Source of the DNA: Methylococcaceae bacterium
GTDB lineage: Bacteria; Pseudomonadota; Gammaproteobacteria; Methylococcales; Methylomonadaceae
Direction: 5' to 3'
Length of the DNA: 64,000 bases
Assembly (NCBI GenBank): GCA_016715325.1
Contig: JADKAL010000008.1
Coordinates: 62,001-126,000 of the forward strand
Shown here: positions 9,789 to 19,191 of the stretch, piece after piece
How positions within the stretch are numbered: position 1 is the stretch's first letter
Layout: the number at the start of each line of letters is the position of its first letter
Made by a program: the position numbers and the translations under genes
Notes under the pieces: generated by a model
What the model was told of the DNA's origin: nothing
What the model saw: the letters and a program-made list of their open reading frames with translations, nothing else
Database searches by the model: none

Positions 9789-10642
9789 GCCATATCCTTA
9801 GCTAAAGCGTAAATATTATCTGCATCGAAAATTTGTTTGTTGTCTTCGAACAACTTGGCAATGCAGGCTCGGTGCAAAGATAATTTGAACGGCCCGAACC
9901 CGATTGACCCCCAAATAATTTTACCGTGGCGTTCGATGCCTTTATCCATCATCCCCGTTCCGCCGATGCCTAACGGCGGCGTGGTATTCGCATCGGCAAT
10001 CAGTTCGATATTCGGGTTGTCCTGCCAATCTTCTTCGCTCAGAAGCTCAACGCCGGCCGATCCGGTGGCGAGCATAATATTAGCGTCTTCGATAGCTATT
10101 TTACGGCTGTGCCGATCCGGCGCTTCCAGCGGTTTTATCGATACGCCGAAGCGGTCGGTCATGGTTTTACAAATTTCTTCGGCGGATTTGATGTTTCGCG
10201 ATGTAATCGTAACATCGGCGCCTTCTTTGGCAAGCATAACGGCGGCTCGCTGACCCACCGGGCCGGTTCCTGCCAGCACAACGGCTTTTTTTCCGGTTAA
10301 ATTCCGGCCTTTCGCCAGCTTGGCAACGACTGCCGCGGCTGTTGTATTGCAGCCGTTACTATCGAGCATCACGGAAACGCTAAATCCGCCGAAAAAATGA
10401 TTTTGTACGGATTTTAACAAGGCTTGACCTGCCGACAAATTGCTGCCACCGATAAAGATAGCGGTATTTTTCTTATCTTTCGGTGCGCGTGTGAAGATAG
10501 CGCCTTCGACCAGCATTTTAACGTTATCCGGCGTTAAACCGCCGTGTCCGATAACATGATCAGCGCCGCCGTCGTATGCTACCACCGTGTCAAACACGGA
10601 GGGATGGGTGTCCGTATCGAATTGGAACAACAATTTCTTCAT
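9785..10642 (-). CDS. mtdA: NADP-dependent methylene-H4F/H4MPT dehydrogenase
   Basis: MtdA interconverts methylene- and methenyl-tetrahydrofolate (or tetrahydromethanopterin) with NADP and connects formate assimilation to the methylene-THF that GlyA uses. The 285-residue length, the N-terminal FDTDTHPSVFDTVVAYDGGADH and the Rossmann loop VLAGTGPVGQRAA near residue 124 are typical; HGGLTPDNVKMLVEGAIFTR is also characteristic. It is the first gene of the mtdA-kinase-glyA unit. The gene is diagnostic of methylotrophic C1 metabolism. No fchA (methenyl-THF cyclohydrolase) is present in the window. Confidence 0.96.
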   Translation of the reverse strand: MKKLLFQFDTDTHPSVFDTVVAYDGGADHVIGHGGLTPDNVKMLVEGAIFTRAPKDKKNTAIFIGGSNLSAGQALLKSVQNHFFGGFSVSVMLDSNGCNTTAAAVVAKLAKGRNLTGKKAVVLAGTGPVGQRAAVMLAKEGADVTITSRNIKSAEEICKTMTDRFGVSIKPLEAPDRHSRKIAIEDANIMLATGSAGVELLSEEDWQDNPNIELIADANTTPPLGIGGTGMMDKGIERHGKIIWGSIGFGPFKLSLHRACIAKLFEDNKQIFDADNIYALAKDMA

Positions 10643-10921
10643 TAACGTGCCTTGCAGTGAATGTTAAAGAGTTAACAGATAAATATTTTAGAAATGAATA
10701 TGGAAATCGAGTTCGGTATTCTTCCAATCGCAGAATTATATCCGATTGGCAATTTTCCATAAATCGTAGATTCTTGAAAGTTCAGGAAAAGGATTTGAAG
10801 ATGTTTTATCTATTTTAGAGCGCTGAGGATAAAAGCAACAATACATATGTCCAAACAAATATGAATATAAGACTTGTATTGTTTGCCGAGCCGCCGTTTA
10901 AACAGGCGAAGGAAGGATTTT

Positions 10922-11422
10922 ATGAATGCTTATCTTGAATTAATGAGTACCCTGAATTACAGACGTTGTAAACGACACGGAGATTCCGAACTCAGCGATA
11001 TGGAAGTCATTAGTTCCCAATCTTCTCTTATGGAGGCGGGTAGTTTGACATTTCATGCAATACAGGTCGGAGAATTATCTGTAATTTTAACCGGATTGGT
11101 TGCTTTGGCTTATACCGCTTTGGACATTTTAGCATTGAAAAACGTAGCGATAGTTGAGGATGCAAACGCAAAATCCAATGATTACATCATGATAGCCATC
11201 ATGCGCCGATTAACGCAAAAAATCGCCGATTGCAGCTCCGGAAATCCTACAGATTATTTAACTCTTTTTAATTATTGTCGGCATCTGGCAAGAGATTTTA
11301 TTAACGCCGATTTTGATAATGCTTTAATCGTTTATCATCATTGGCGGGTCTCACAGCCGAATGCGACCTTAGTTAATTGGAAAAATAGTCTTCCCGACTT
11401 AGCCGATTGTCTCTTTGAATAA
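10922..11422 (+). CDS. Helical protein of unknown function beside mtdA
   Basis: This 166-residue protein appears entirely alpha-helical. The stretch GELSVILTGLVALAYTALDIL faintly recalls the helices of MazG-like nucleotide pyrophosphohydrolases, but I do not see a complete metal-binding EExxE motif, so I do not assign that function. The ATG at 10922 follows GAAGGA and is preferred over an in-frame start 48 bases earlier. It is transcribed divergently from mtdA, with 280 bases between them, and precedes mdh by about 220 bases, so a link to C1 metabolism is possible from position alone. Confidence 0.6.
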   Translation: MNAYLELMSTLNYRRCKRHGDSELSDMEVISSQSSLMEAGSLTFHAIQVGELSVILTGLVALAYTALDILALKNVAIVEDANAKSNDYIMIAIMRRLTQKIADCSSGNPTDYLTLFNYCRHLARDFINADFDNALIVYHHWRVSQPNATLVNWKNSLPDLADCLFE

Positions 11423-11645
11423 CAATTCGATAATACGACAGCTATCTTGCAAGTGCCTTGAAAAATCAGCCTATCCGTTATCAAAAAGTGTTAAAGCCGA
11501 TATTTCGATAAATTGAGGAATTAATGAATTTCATTATTTGATAGTCTAACTGTCGCAATTAGATTGCTTGTTACACCGGCTTTTCGTTATCATCCCGCTA
11601 AGACACAGTCATCGTTTAAGATAAGCAATACTAAATAGGATGCAT

Positions 11646-12623
11646 ATGAAAACACCCGTTCACATCGCAGTCACAGGCGCCGCAGGCAACATTAGTTATT
11701 CTTTACTGTTTCGATTAGCGGCAGGTGCCTTATTGGGACCGGATCAGCCTGTTATCCTGCATTTATTGGAAATCACTCCGGCGCTTCCTGCACTGGAAGG
11801 TGTTGTCATGGAATTGAACGACTGCGCCAGTCCATTGTTGCATCGGGTGGAAATAACCGACGATCCTTATAAGGCTTTTAAAAATGTCGATTATGCATTT
11901 TTAGTAGGCGCGCGTCCGCGCTCAGCGGGTATGGAACGTAAAGACCTTCTAACCGTTAATGCAGAAATATTTTCTGTACAGGGGAAAGCGTTAAACGACG
12001 TCGCCAGCCGAAATGTTAAAGTGCTGGTGACAGGAAATCCGGCGAATACTAATGCGTTGATTGCAATGAAAAATGCGCCCGATTTAAAGCCGGAAAACTT
12101 TTCTGCGATGACTCGGCTCGATCATAATCGCGCCATAAGCCAGTTAGCGGAGAAATGCGGTGTGCTAACGAAAGACGTCAAGAACGTCATTATTTGGGGT
12201 AATCATTCTGCGACGCAGTACCCTGACATCCATCATGCCGATGTTAAAGGGCTTGATGCCTTGTCTTTGGTTGATTACAAATGGTTTACCGAAGAATTTA
12301 TCCCTAAAGTACAACAACGCGGTACGGAGGTCATCAAAGCTCGGGGGCAGTCCAGTGCGGCGTCGGCGGCTAACGCGGCGGTCGACCAAATGAGGGATTG
12401 GGCGCTCGGTACGCCGGACGGTACGTGGGTCAGTATGGGAATTCCTTCGGACGGCAGTTACGGTATTAAAGCAGGATTAATGTATTCCTATCCCGTAACG
12501 GTAAACGATGGAAAAATCACTATTGTCCAAGGACTTAAGATCAACGAATTCAGCCAGGGAAAGATGAAAGCGACAGAAGCCGAATTGAAAGAAGAAAGGG
12601 AATTTGTGAAACACTTGTTTTAG
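11646..12623 (+). CDS. mdh: Malate dehydrogenase (NAD-dependent)
   Basis: The enzyme reduces oxaloacetate to malate with NADH; in the serine cycle it supplies malate to malate thiokinase. The protein has the NAD loop [12 protein letters not shown] at the N-terminus, [16 protein letters not shown], the RLDHNRA substrate loop and the catalytic His in [13 protein letters not shown], all as in the cytosolic/actinobacterial type of about 327 residues. The second ATG (11646) is chosen because AGGA lies 5 bases before it; the first ATG at 11640 overlaps that site. A strong terminator follows 15 bases after the stop. Confidence 0.96.
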   Translation: MKTPVHIAVTGAAGNISYSLLFRLAAGALLGPDQPVILHLLEITPALPALEGVVMELNDCASPLLHRVEITDDPYKAFKNVDYAFLVGARPRSAGMERKDLLTVNAEIFSVQGKALNDVASRNVKVLVTGNPANTNALIAMKNAPDLKPENFSAMTRLDHNRAISQLAEKCGVLTKDVKNVIIWGNHSATQYPDIHHADVKGLDALSLVDYKWFTEEFIPKVQQRGTEVIKARGQSSAASAANAAVDQMRDWALGTPDGTWVSMGIPSDGSYGIKAGLMYSYPVTVNDGKITIVQGLKINEFSQGKMKATEAELKEEREFVKHLF

Positions 12624-12638
12624 AAAGACGTATTTTCC

Positions 12639-12674
12639 ATTAAAAGCGAAATTTGACGGGATTTCGCTTTTAAT
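12639..12674 (+). terminator. Strong hairpin terminator after mdh
   Basis: A perfect 14-pair stem, 12639-12652 (ATTAAAAGCGAAAT) with 12661-12674 (ATTTCGCTTTTAAT), encloses an 8-base loop. The A and T ends of the stem supply the U-run. It begins 15 bases after the mdh stop. Confidence 0.85.
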
Positions 12675-13060
12675 TTAAAAACATTTCGACAGACGCCAAC
12701 ACTGCGTTATTAAAGCGATCATGCTCTGTTTTGTCAAAACTGGTGGTCAAGCGATGACCAAGTCTCGTAAATTACGCTTCCTCGTAAATAACCTCACGAA
12801 AAAACGCTTCTGCTTAGCCTGTAACATCGGCTAAATAAGTTGTAGTCGCAGGCTACTTCTATGTTTCTTAATGAAATATTCGACTTCATGCTGATGATTT
12901 GCGTGTATTTGGAACGACGAACCTTTTTTGAGCCAGAGGTTTAGGATTGTCGCGTCACACTATTCATGATTTTTTCCAGCGTATTGTTCTTTAATCCTAA
13001 GATTTATCAATTAAGTGCTAATAAAATTCGAATGAAGTCAAAATAAACATTAAACAAAAA
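12675..13060. other. Intergenic stretch with no recognisable gene
   Basis: I see no coding region here. The only structure is an imperfect inverted repeat near 12817-12855 (AGCCTG with CAGGCT, spacer about 27 bases). The last 50 bases are very AT-rich and lead into the arsR promoter. Confidence 0.5.
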
Positions 13061-13089
13061 TTGACTTAATCTAATATTTCCATTAATTT
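13061..13089 (+). promoter_or_regulatory. Sigma-70-like promoter of the ars operon, with possible ArsR operator
   Basis: TTGACT (13061-13066) and TAATTT (13084-13089) are separated by 17 bases. The -10 box ends only 6 bases before the arsR ATG, so the transcript would be nearly leaderless; no ribosome site is visible. A partial inverted repeat, TTAATTT with AAATTAA (13083-13089 and 13099-13105), overlaps the -10 box and the start codon, a plausible place for autorepression by ArsR. Confidence 0.45.
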
Positions 13090-13095
13090 AGAAAT

Positions 13096-13422
13096 ATGAA
13101 ATTAAATTTTGCAGTTAAAGCCTTAGCCGCCTTAGCCCAGGAAACCCGACTTTCTTTATTTCGCCTGCTGGTTCAAGCCGGCGAAGCCGGACTATCCGCT
13201 GGGCAGATTGCCAAAGAGTTAAACATTCCCAATGCCACCTTATCTTTTCATTTAAAAGAACTGACCCATGCGGATTTGATTACCGCCCGCCAAGAAAGCC
13301 GATTTATCTACTATGCGGCAAATTTTTCGGCGATGAATGAATTGTTAGCCTTTCTCACAGAAAATTGTTGTGCCGGAACGCCTTGCGGGACAGAAACGCT
13401 GTGTTGTAAAGAAGAACCTTAA
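13096..13422 (+). CDS. arsR: ArsR-family arsenic-responsive repressor
   Basis: This 108-residue winged-helix protein represses its own operon until As(III) binds. The N-terminal KALAALAQETRLSLFRLL and the recognition helix region NIPNATLSFHLKELTHADL are typical. Instead of the Escherichia coli CxCxxC site in the DNA-binding helix, the cysteines lie in the C-terminal tail (91, 92, 97, 103, 104), as in ArsR types that bind arsenite near the C-terminus. It heads the arsR-arsI-arsC-acr3 operon. Confidence 0.93.
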   Translation: MKLNFAVKALAALAQETRLSLFRLLVQAGEAGLSAGQIAKELNIPNATLSFHLKELTHADLITARQESRFIYYAANFSAMNELLAFLTENCCAGTPCGTETLCCKEEP

Positions 13423-13452
13423 TTTTTGTCGTTTTTACGGAGTAAATAGCTT

Positions 13453-13899
13453 ATGAAACGATTTCATGTCCATATTGCAGTCGATAACCTTGCCGACAGT
13501 ATTTGCTTCTATTCGGCTTTATTCGGGACCGAACCGACCGTCACTAAACCCGATTATGCCAAATGGATGCTCGACGATCCTCGAGTAAATTTAGCGATTT
13601 CACAGCGAGGCGCTAAGGCCGGATTGGATCATTTAGGACTTCAAGTCGATTCTGACGATGAGCTTGAAGCCCTGAATCAACAGTTTCGTGCAGCTGCATT
13701 GCCGGTTGAAGAACAAAAAGGCGCAGCCTGTTGTTACAGCGAAAGCGATAAATATTGGACGATCGATCCGCAGGGTATTGCCTGGGAAATGTTTCATTCA
13801 TTGGCGACTATTCCTTTGTTTGGTAAAGATACCCCGGTACCGGTTATAAAAGTCGAATCGGCGTGTTGCCCTTCGTCTTCCGGCGGTAGCTGTAAATAG
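13453..13899 (+). CDS. arsI: ArsI/CadI family C-As lyase
   Basis: ArsI is a non-haem iron dioxygenase of the vicinal oxygen chelate (glyoxalase) fold that cleaves the carbon-arsenic bond of trivalent organoarsenicals such as methylarsenite. The 148-residue protein starts with the usual KRFHVHIAVDNL. Likely iron ligands are His5 or His7, His60 and Glu112, and the vicinal pair Cys93-Cys94 (GAACCYSES) matches the substrate-binding cysteines of characterised ArsI. A cysteine-rich tail (ACCPSSSGGSC) follows. A CadI-like cadmium-induced role is the alternative name for the family. It is 30 bases after arsR. Confidence 0.9.
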   Translation: MKRFHVHIAVDNLADSICFYSALFGTEPTVTKPDYAKWMLDDPRVNLAISQRGAKAGLDHLGLQVDSDDELEALNQQFRAAALPVEEQKGAACCYSESDKYWTIDPQGIAWEMFHSLATIPLFGKDTPVPVIKVESACCPSSSGGSCK

Positions 13900-13958
13900 G
13901 GTAGACGGCGGTTATCGTCCTGCCCTTTAATGTTTGGGCCTAAGGATCATGATTTCCC

Positions 13959-14027
13959 TTTGACTCCGCTCAGGGAACCTCATGATAAAACTCGAACGCT
14001 TGAAAACCCACCCTGAGCGGAGCCAAA
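13959..14027. repeat. Inverted repeat between arsI and arsC
   Basis: Bases 13959-13975 (TTTGACTCCGCTCAGGG) and 14011-14027 (CCCTGAGCGGAGCCAAA) are reverse complements with one mismatch, separated by 35 bases. It resembles the dispersed GACTCCGCTCAG-type intergenic repeats and is likely a repeat insertion within the operon, separating arsI from arsC by 215 bases. Confidence 0.75.
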
Positions 14028-14114
14028 TGGAAGGTGACGTGTCATGGGGTTGGATCGATACTAACCGAAGAAAAATAGAAATTCACTTAATTGCTTCATT
14101 AGGACCTATCAATC

Positions 14115-14594
14115 ATGAAAGTACTCTTTCTTTGCACCGGCAATTCTTGTCGTTCGATACTGGGCGAAGCCACGTTCAATCACCTTGCGCCGGACGGGTG
14201 GGAAGGCATGAGCGCCGGTAGTAAGCCGACCGGTAAAGTTCATCCGCGGTCGTTAGCGTTGTTGGAACGGGAAGGCATTTCAACCGAGGGTTATTACAGT
14301 AAATCTTGGAACGATCTTCCCGCTACGCCCGACATCGTGCTCAGTGTTTGCGGAAACGCCGCCAACGAAACCTGCCCGGTTTATTTAGGTGCCGCGGTAC
14401 GCAGTCATTGGGGCGTTGAAGATCCGGCGCATGTGGAAGGTAGCGAAGAAGAAATAAACGCCGCCTTTATAACGGCCTATCGTATTCTCCGGCATCGCAT
14501 AGAACAATTTCTGGCGCTGCCGATCGATGAGTTACAGCACGACCCTACTCGCTTGAAAGCCGAGTTGGATCGAATCGGCAATCTGATACCTTAA
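14115..14594 (+). CDS. arsC: Arsenate reductase, low-molecular-weight phosphatase type
   Basis: The enzyme reduces arsenate to arsenite, the substrate of Acr3. The 159-residue protein has the P-loop CTGNSCRS with Cys7 and Arg13, the DPAH motif with the general acid near residue 104, and two further cysteines at 79 and 87 that would carry the disulfide cascade of the thioredoxin-coupled family. An AGGA site precedes the ATG. It is 40 bases before acr3. Confidence 0.94.
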   Translation: MKVLFLCTGNSCRSILGEATFNHLAPDGWEGMSAGSKPTGKVHPRSLALLEREGISTEGYYSKSWNDLPATPDIVLSVCGNAANETCPVYLGAAVRSHWGVEDPAHVEGSEEEINAAFITAYRILRHRIEQFLALPIDELQHDPTRLKAELDRIGNLIP

Positions 14595-14634
14595 TTCCTT
14601 ATGCGGTTTTAAATTTAATAACGTAGAAGTCATC

Positions 14635-15723
14635 ATGAATCAGCCTAATTGCTCTCCATGCTCGAAGTCCGGTTTATCATTCCTGGATCGATTTTTAACC
14701 TTATGGATATTTATAGCAATGGCAGGTGGGGTGGCTATCGGCTTTTTCTTTCCGGTCGAAGTTATCTCGGTCAATCGAGCCGTGTCCCTTGGAACGACGA
14801 ATATCCCGATTGCCGTCGGATTAATCTTGATGATGTATCCGCCGTTGGCGAAAATCCATTATGAGGAGTTGGGCGACGTCTTTCGAAATTGGCGGATTTT
14901 GGGTGTTTCGTTAGTACAGAATTGGGTAATCGGTCCGATCTTAATGTTCGTTCTAGCCGTTACTTTTTTGCGCGACTATCCTGAGTATATGACCGGGCTG
15001 ATCTTAATCGGCTTGGCGCGTTGTATAGCGATGGTGATCGTCTGGAACGATCTGGCAAAAGGGGATAATCAGTACACAGCCGGATTGGTGGCCTTTAACA
15101 GTCTTTTTCAGGTGCTGTTCTACAGTGTTTATGCGTGGTTCTTCATTACCGTGTTACCGCCGTTGTTCGGGTTGCAAGGCAGTATTGTTGCGATAACCAT
15201 AAGCGAAATTGCTCAAAGTGTTTTTGTTTATTTGGGTATCCCTTTTATCGCAGGATTTTCGACGCGTTTTGTGCTGATACGCGTCAAAGGGACAGCGTGG
15301 TACCAAGAACGTTTCTTGCCCGCGATCAGCCCGTTAACGTTAATCGCTTTGCTCTTTACCATATTCGTCATGTTTTCGCTCAAAGGCGATTTGATTGTGC
15401 AATTGCCTTTAGATGTCGTTCGTATTGCGATACCGCTGTTGATTTATTTTGTAGTGATGTTTTTCTTGAGTTTTGCCATGGGCAAAGCAATCGGTGCCGG
15501 TTATGCCAAGACGACGACCTTGGCTTTCACGGCGGCCAGTAATAATTTCGAACTGGCGATTGCCGTGGCAGTTGCTGTGTTCGGCATCAATAGCGGCGCT
15601 GCATTTGCGGCGGTTATCGGTCCGCTAATCGAAGTGCCCGTCATGATTGTGTTGGTGAATGTGGCATTTTGGTTTAAAAAACACAGTTTCACATCAACCC
15701 CTTCCACAAACGTCCTCAATTAA
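14635..15723 (+). CDS. acr3: Arsenite efflux transporter, Acr3 family
   Basis: A 362-residue protein with ten predicted membrane helices exports As(III) from the cytoplasm. It has the family hallmarks [14 protein letters not shown] and, in the fourth helix region, [18 protein letters not shown] with the conserved cysteine. [19 protein letters not shown] is also typical of Acr3. The short N-terminus contains an extra cysteine pair (NCSPCS). It completes the operon and is followed at once by a large hairpin. Confidence 0.95.
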   Translation: MNQPNCSPCSKSGLSFLDRFLTLWIFIAMAGGVAIGFFFPVEVISVNRAVSLGTTNIPIAVGLILMMYPPLAKIHYEELGDVFRNWRILGVSLVQNWVIGPILMFVLAVTFLRDYPEYMTGLILIGLARCIAMVIVWNDLAKGDNQYTAGLVAFNSLFQVLFYSVYAWFFITVLPPLFGLQGSIVAITISEIAQSVFVYLGIPFIAGFSTRFVLIRVKGTAWYQERFLPAISPLTLIALLFTIFVMFSLKGDLIVQLPLDVVRIAIPLLIYFVVMFFLSFAMGKAIGAGYAKTTTLAFTAASNNFELAIAVAVAVFGINSGAAFAAVIGPLIEVPVMIVLVNVAFWFKKHSFTSTPSTNVLN

Positions 15724-15730
15724 TTTGGTT

Positions 15731-15782
15731 GAAGCGGTATCAATAGTAACAATGTTGTCATTACTATGTCTGATAGAGCTTC
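15731..15782 (+). terminator. Long imperfect hairpin after acr3
   Basis: GAAGC (15731-15735) pairs with GCTTC (15778-15782), TATCA (15738-15742) with TGATA (15771-15775), and ATAGTAA (15743-15749) with TTACTAT (15761-15767). A T-rich TCTTT follows. It starts 8 bases after the acr3 stop and probably ends the ars operon. Confidence 0.55.
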
Positions 15783-15970
15783 TTTACAATTAATGAAGCG
15801 CTGAACACGTTGATTTAATTCATGTCCTTCGACTTCGCTAGGGAGAGCATTCGACAAGGCTCTGCTGAGTTTATCGAAGGACTCACCGGAAACAAAATCA
15901 ATACCTTGCCGTTCTGTATAGGCCTTAATCGGAATTTCCTTATAGATTCGGCCCTATGAAGTATTTACTT

Positions 15971-16029
15971 CCGTTCGTCTTGAGCCTGTCGAAAGGCGGT
16001 CTGTGCTTCGACTCGCTCAGCACGAACGG
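15971..16029. repeat. Dispersed intergenic inverted repeat
   Basis: CCGTTCGTCTTGAGCCTG begins the left arm at 15971, and the right arm ends CAGCACGAACGG at 16029. The two arms of about 23 bases are reverse complements with a few mismatches. A further half-copy (CCGTTCGTGGTGAGTTTG) begins at 16278, inside the element at 16218-16339. The whole 15783-16494 interval holds such repeats and no gene that I can see. Confidence 0.7.
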
Positions 16030-16217
16030 TTCAGACTTTAAAAGTCCGAATCAATAAATAGCGCTCCATGAGCGTAGTAGAAGGTAAATTAAAACCTCGC
16101 AAAGCTGAAGCTATCGTTAATATTTGGTTAACATTAACTGCTTCATCCTATTCAAATTCATCTGTTTAAAAATCTACCGGGTTTCATTAATTCGTTGTTC
16201 AAATCCGCCGTAAATTC

Positions 16218-16339
16218 TTTAAGGAACCTCTGATTAAGTCTTGAGACAGGCTCAAGACGAACGCTAAGCAGTTGATTCCGTTCGTGGTGAGTTTGTCGAA
16301 CCATGATACGGAAATCAACTTGTTCAGAGTTTCCTTAAA
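16218..16339. repeat. MITE-like element with 16-base inverted ends
   Basis: The left end TTTAAGGAACCTCTGA (16218-16233) and right end TCAGAGTTTCCTTAAA (16324-16339) are inverted copies with one mismatch. The interior carries a half-copy of the CCGTTCGT repeat. A shorter element with the same ends lies at 49868-49920 and a decayed relative at about 19226-19290. There is no coding capacity, so a non-autonomous element is the likeliest reading. Confidence 0.65.
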
Positions 16340-16494
16340 TAATTGAAATAAAAATTAACGACGGAAAACGACTAGAGATACGGTCTATTTCTAACATTAA
16401 TCGGCTATACTAAGGCATTACATTATACTTAATAGATTGTTATAAGCAATTGATTATAAAAGAACAGTTTTCTGAATGGATTTAGTAACTCAAC

Positions 16495-19191
16495 ATGATT
16501 ATTAATGAAAAACGTTACCCGGTTTTAATATGGGGAATAATCATCGTCGTTTTAGCGTGGGAGGCGCATGTTTTTTCTGTTTTCAGTTTAATTAACGGAG
16601 TGGCTTACGATGTTTTCGTGCGCTTGAGCTTCCGCAACGAAACATCCGATCAATTGTTAGTGCTCGACGGCAACAAAAGCTACGCCGAACAAGGTGATGA
16701 AGTCTGGATGCCGTTGTTGAAGAACTTACTCGCTTCGCAAGCAAAACAAGTCGTTTTCAATTTTTTACCCGAACACGTATCGAATAATTTTTATCGAACG
16801 GCGTCCGATTCCGGCAAAGTGATATTCGGTCGGCATGTTGAAATGAGCGATCCGTATGCAAGCGTTAAATTGGAGCCGATTCCGCATGTCGCGGAAAATA
16901 TAGACATTATTACCGGGGTGATTACGATTCCTACGCCGGAAAACGGTGTTTTTAGAAAGCAACTCAAGCGGATAACAACCGGCGAATCAACGCTGTCTTC
17001 GCTCGAACAAGCCGCGGTAGATAAAAGCACGGCGGCAATTAACAGTGACGGCAATAGTCTCGATTATCTTGTTAACTTTGTCGGCGGTTCGGTCAGAATT
17101 CCGAAAATGCAACTGGAACAGGCCGTTTCAGGAAATCTGATCGGCGAATTGTTAGCCGGTCGTACAGTCCTGGTCGGACTTTACGGTGTAGAACCTTTAA
17201 GTAAGTATGTAACGCCGCTCTCTAAAGGCGATGGGTTAATGCCCGACGTGCTTTTTCATGCGTTTGCTATGGACACCTTGTTGTCTCGTCGCTCAATAAG
17301 CGTTCCCTCGGAAACGGTCATGCTAACCGCATTTGCAGCGGTTTGTGCGATAACCTTGTTTTATTGTCAGTATCTGAGCTTTCATCAAGCATTTATTTTA
17401 TCGATGGCGATGTCGCTTAGTTACGGTTTGATTTCATGGTTGGGCTTACAGTTATTTTTCCTCTGGATTCGGCCCTTTGAGTTGATATTAACGCAGTGGC
17501 TTTGTATCGCTTTAGCGTGGCGTTATAGAATCATCGAGGAGCAGATAATTGTGGATAAAACACTGGCCTCATTGTCTGGCGATCTGCAAGAGAAATTTGT
17601 TCCTAAAGATTTTAATGAAAACGACGATGATTGGCTTCAAATCGTCGATATGATTAATCAATCGCTTCACCTTAGCCGTATGCTTTTTTTCGGACTCGTC
17701 GAAGGCGATCATCGCATAAAAGTAGCTTGCGCGTTTAAATGCAGTGCCGATGATGTTGACGAAAGTCGCAGAGACTATAAACGCACCCCATACAGCACAG
17801 CTATACAAGAAAATAAACCTCAATTGCAAGAGCGGCCTTTTTTAAAGCCGAGGCATAATGAAGAAATTCAATACTTAGTTCCGCTTGTTTTTGCAGGTGA
17901 AATATTAGGATTTTGGGCGTTTTCCACGGAACCCGAAACGATAAAGTCGACGGAAAAGTTTCATGCCTTAATTCAGGCCTATATGTACCAAATTAGTGAG
18001 TTTTTATATGGCAAGCAAGCGCAGGAAAAACAACATACGCGCGAAAGCAACAGGCTTCTTGCGTATTTAAATTATCAATCGGTTATAAGTCCTTATCAAA
18101 AACTCAACAGCTCGGTTGCAATTCTTAATAAGCGGGCTACGCAATTACAGCAAGTTTTCAATACCTTGAATACAGGGGGTATCCTTTACGATCTATTCGG
18201 GCGTGTATTGTTGTTAAACAAACATATGGAGGAGTTGGCGCAATCGGTTAACTTGAAGCTCTATAATATGACGGCTTTGGAATTAGTAGTGACCGTGACC
18301 GGGATGGACGAAAATAAAGCGCGGAGCCTGATTAGAAAAACGATTTTCGATTTGGAGTCTGCCTCCATACCCGTTTCAAATTTTAAATCGAATCGGGATT
18401 ACCTTTTTCATATTCAGCCTTTAAAACTCCAAGAGCACGAATACGGTGGATTGGACACAAAAGCCGTATTACCCATCGTAGGGATTCTATGTGAATTGGA
18501 AGATATTACCGATTTAAAAATTATTTACCGTTTAAAAGAGGATCTTTTCTCTCGCCTACATCATCAACTACAGGATACTTTTTCATCCGTGTTATCGGCC
18601 TTGCCCGAAATTGAAAACACCGGCATATCCCGTGAAGAAATGAAAAGGTTGCTTACCGGCATACGAAGCAATATCGATACCAGCCTCTCGACATTGAACT
18701 TAGTGCATGACCAAATGAATAACGAAATCGGTCATCTGGTTTCCAATATCGGTTGTTATCCGATAAATGCTCTGAAAACTATCGATAAAGCCATTGACGC
18801 CTTGACCGAATACGCGGACGAACGATTTATCGATGTGCGATTACAGTCTCCCGAGTCATTAAATTTAGTCATTGCTTCGCCTAAGGAGTTGTACCAAATA
18901 ATTTATGCGGTGTTGCAAGCGATGATAGATGACACTTTTGACGGAACCGATGTGTTTATTATCGTGGAGGAAAAAAAAGAATCAATCCAGTATTTTTTTA
19001 GTAACAGAGGCATAGGCCTGATTAACAATAAAATCGGTCATTCGGACACGGACATGTTTCCGGATTTAGTCGAAGGACTTAATTTTAATAAATTTAAACA
19101 ATACGTTTCGCATTGGGAAGGCGAGCTCGAACTCTCCAGTCAAATGGGCGAAGGATCGCAAATCGTTTTAACGCTAAAACGATTTCTATAG
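16495..19191 (+). CDS. CHASE2 sensor with GAF-like, PAS and degenerate histidine-kinase domains
   Basis: The 898-residue protein has a membrane anchor at about residues 8-27 and a periplasmic CHASE2 domain to about 270 (with GDEVWMPLL and the loop GRTVLVGLYG). Three membrane helices follow to about 345, then a GAF-like region (about 375-510), a PAS-like region (about 560-680), a DHp-like helix pair from about 685 and a HATPase-like end closing with GEGSQIVLTLKRF. The kinase core looks degenerate: the N-box position reads LQAMIDD rather than the usual Asn motif and the G1 box reads SNRGIGL. No response regulator is nearby. It precedes the capC-capB block by 320 bases, which suggests it senses the envelope state for that system, possibly without kinase activity. 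Confidence 0.8.
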   Translation: MIINEKRYPVLIWGIIIVVLAWEAHVFSVFSLINGVAYDVFVRLSFRNETSDQLLVLDGNKSYAEQGDEVWMPLLKNLLASQAKQVVFNFLPEHVSNNFYRTASDSGKVIFGRHVEMSDPYASVKLEPIPHVAENIDIITGVITIPTPENGVFRKQLKRITTGESTLSSLEQAAVDKSTAAINSDGNSLDYLVNFVGGSVRIPKMQLEQAVSGNLIGELLAGRTVLVGLYGVEPLSKYVTPLSKGDGLMPDVLFHAFAMDTLLSRRSISVPSETVMLTAFAAVCAITLFYCQYLSFHQAFILSMAMSLSYGLISWLGLQLFFLWIRPFELILTQWLCIALAWRYRIIEEQIIVDKTLASLSGDLQEKFVPKDFNENDDDWLQIVDMINQSLHLSRMLFFGLVEGDHRIKVACAFKCSADDVDESRRDYKRTPYSTAIQENKPQLQERPFLKPRHNEEIQYLVPLVFAGEILGFWAFSTEPETIKSTEKFHALIQAYMYQISEFLYGKQAQEKQHTRESNRLLAYLNYQSVISPYQKLNSSVAILNKRATQLQQVFNTLNTGGILYDLFGRVLLLNKHMEELAQSVNLKLYNMTALELVVTVTGMDENKARSLIRKTIFDLESASIPVSNFKSNRDYLFHIQPLKLQEHEYGGLDTKAVLPIVGILCELEDITDLKIIYRLKEDLFSRLHHQLQDTFSSVLSALPEIENTGISREEMKRLLTGIRSNIDTSLSTLNLVHDQMNNEIGHLVSNIGCYPINALKTIDKAIDALTEYADERFIDVRLQSPESLNLVIASPKELYQIIYAVLQAMIDDTFDGTDVFIIVEEKKESIQYFFSNRGIGLINNKIGHSDTDMFPDLVEGLNFNKFKQYVSHWEGELELSSQMGEGSQIVLTLKRFL

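Noticed and set aside
10874..11422. MazG-type nucleotide pyrophosphohydrolase call for the helical protein next to mtdA
   Set aside because: The resemblance is limited to one helix, and the metal-binding glutamates expected for MazG are not arranged properly.
13982..14221. Open frame overlapping the repeat and the start of arsC
   Set aside because: It runs through the inverted repeat and into arsC in another frame and encodes nothing recognisable.
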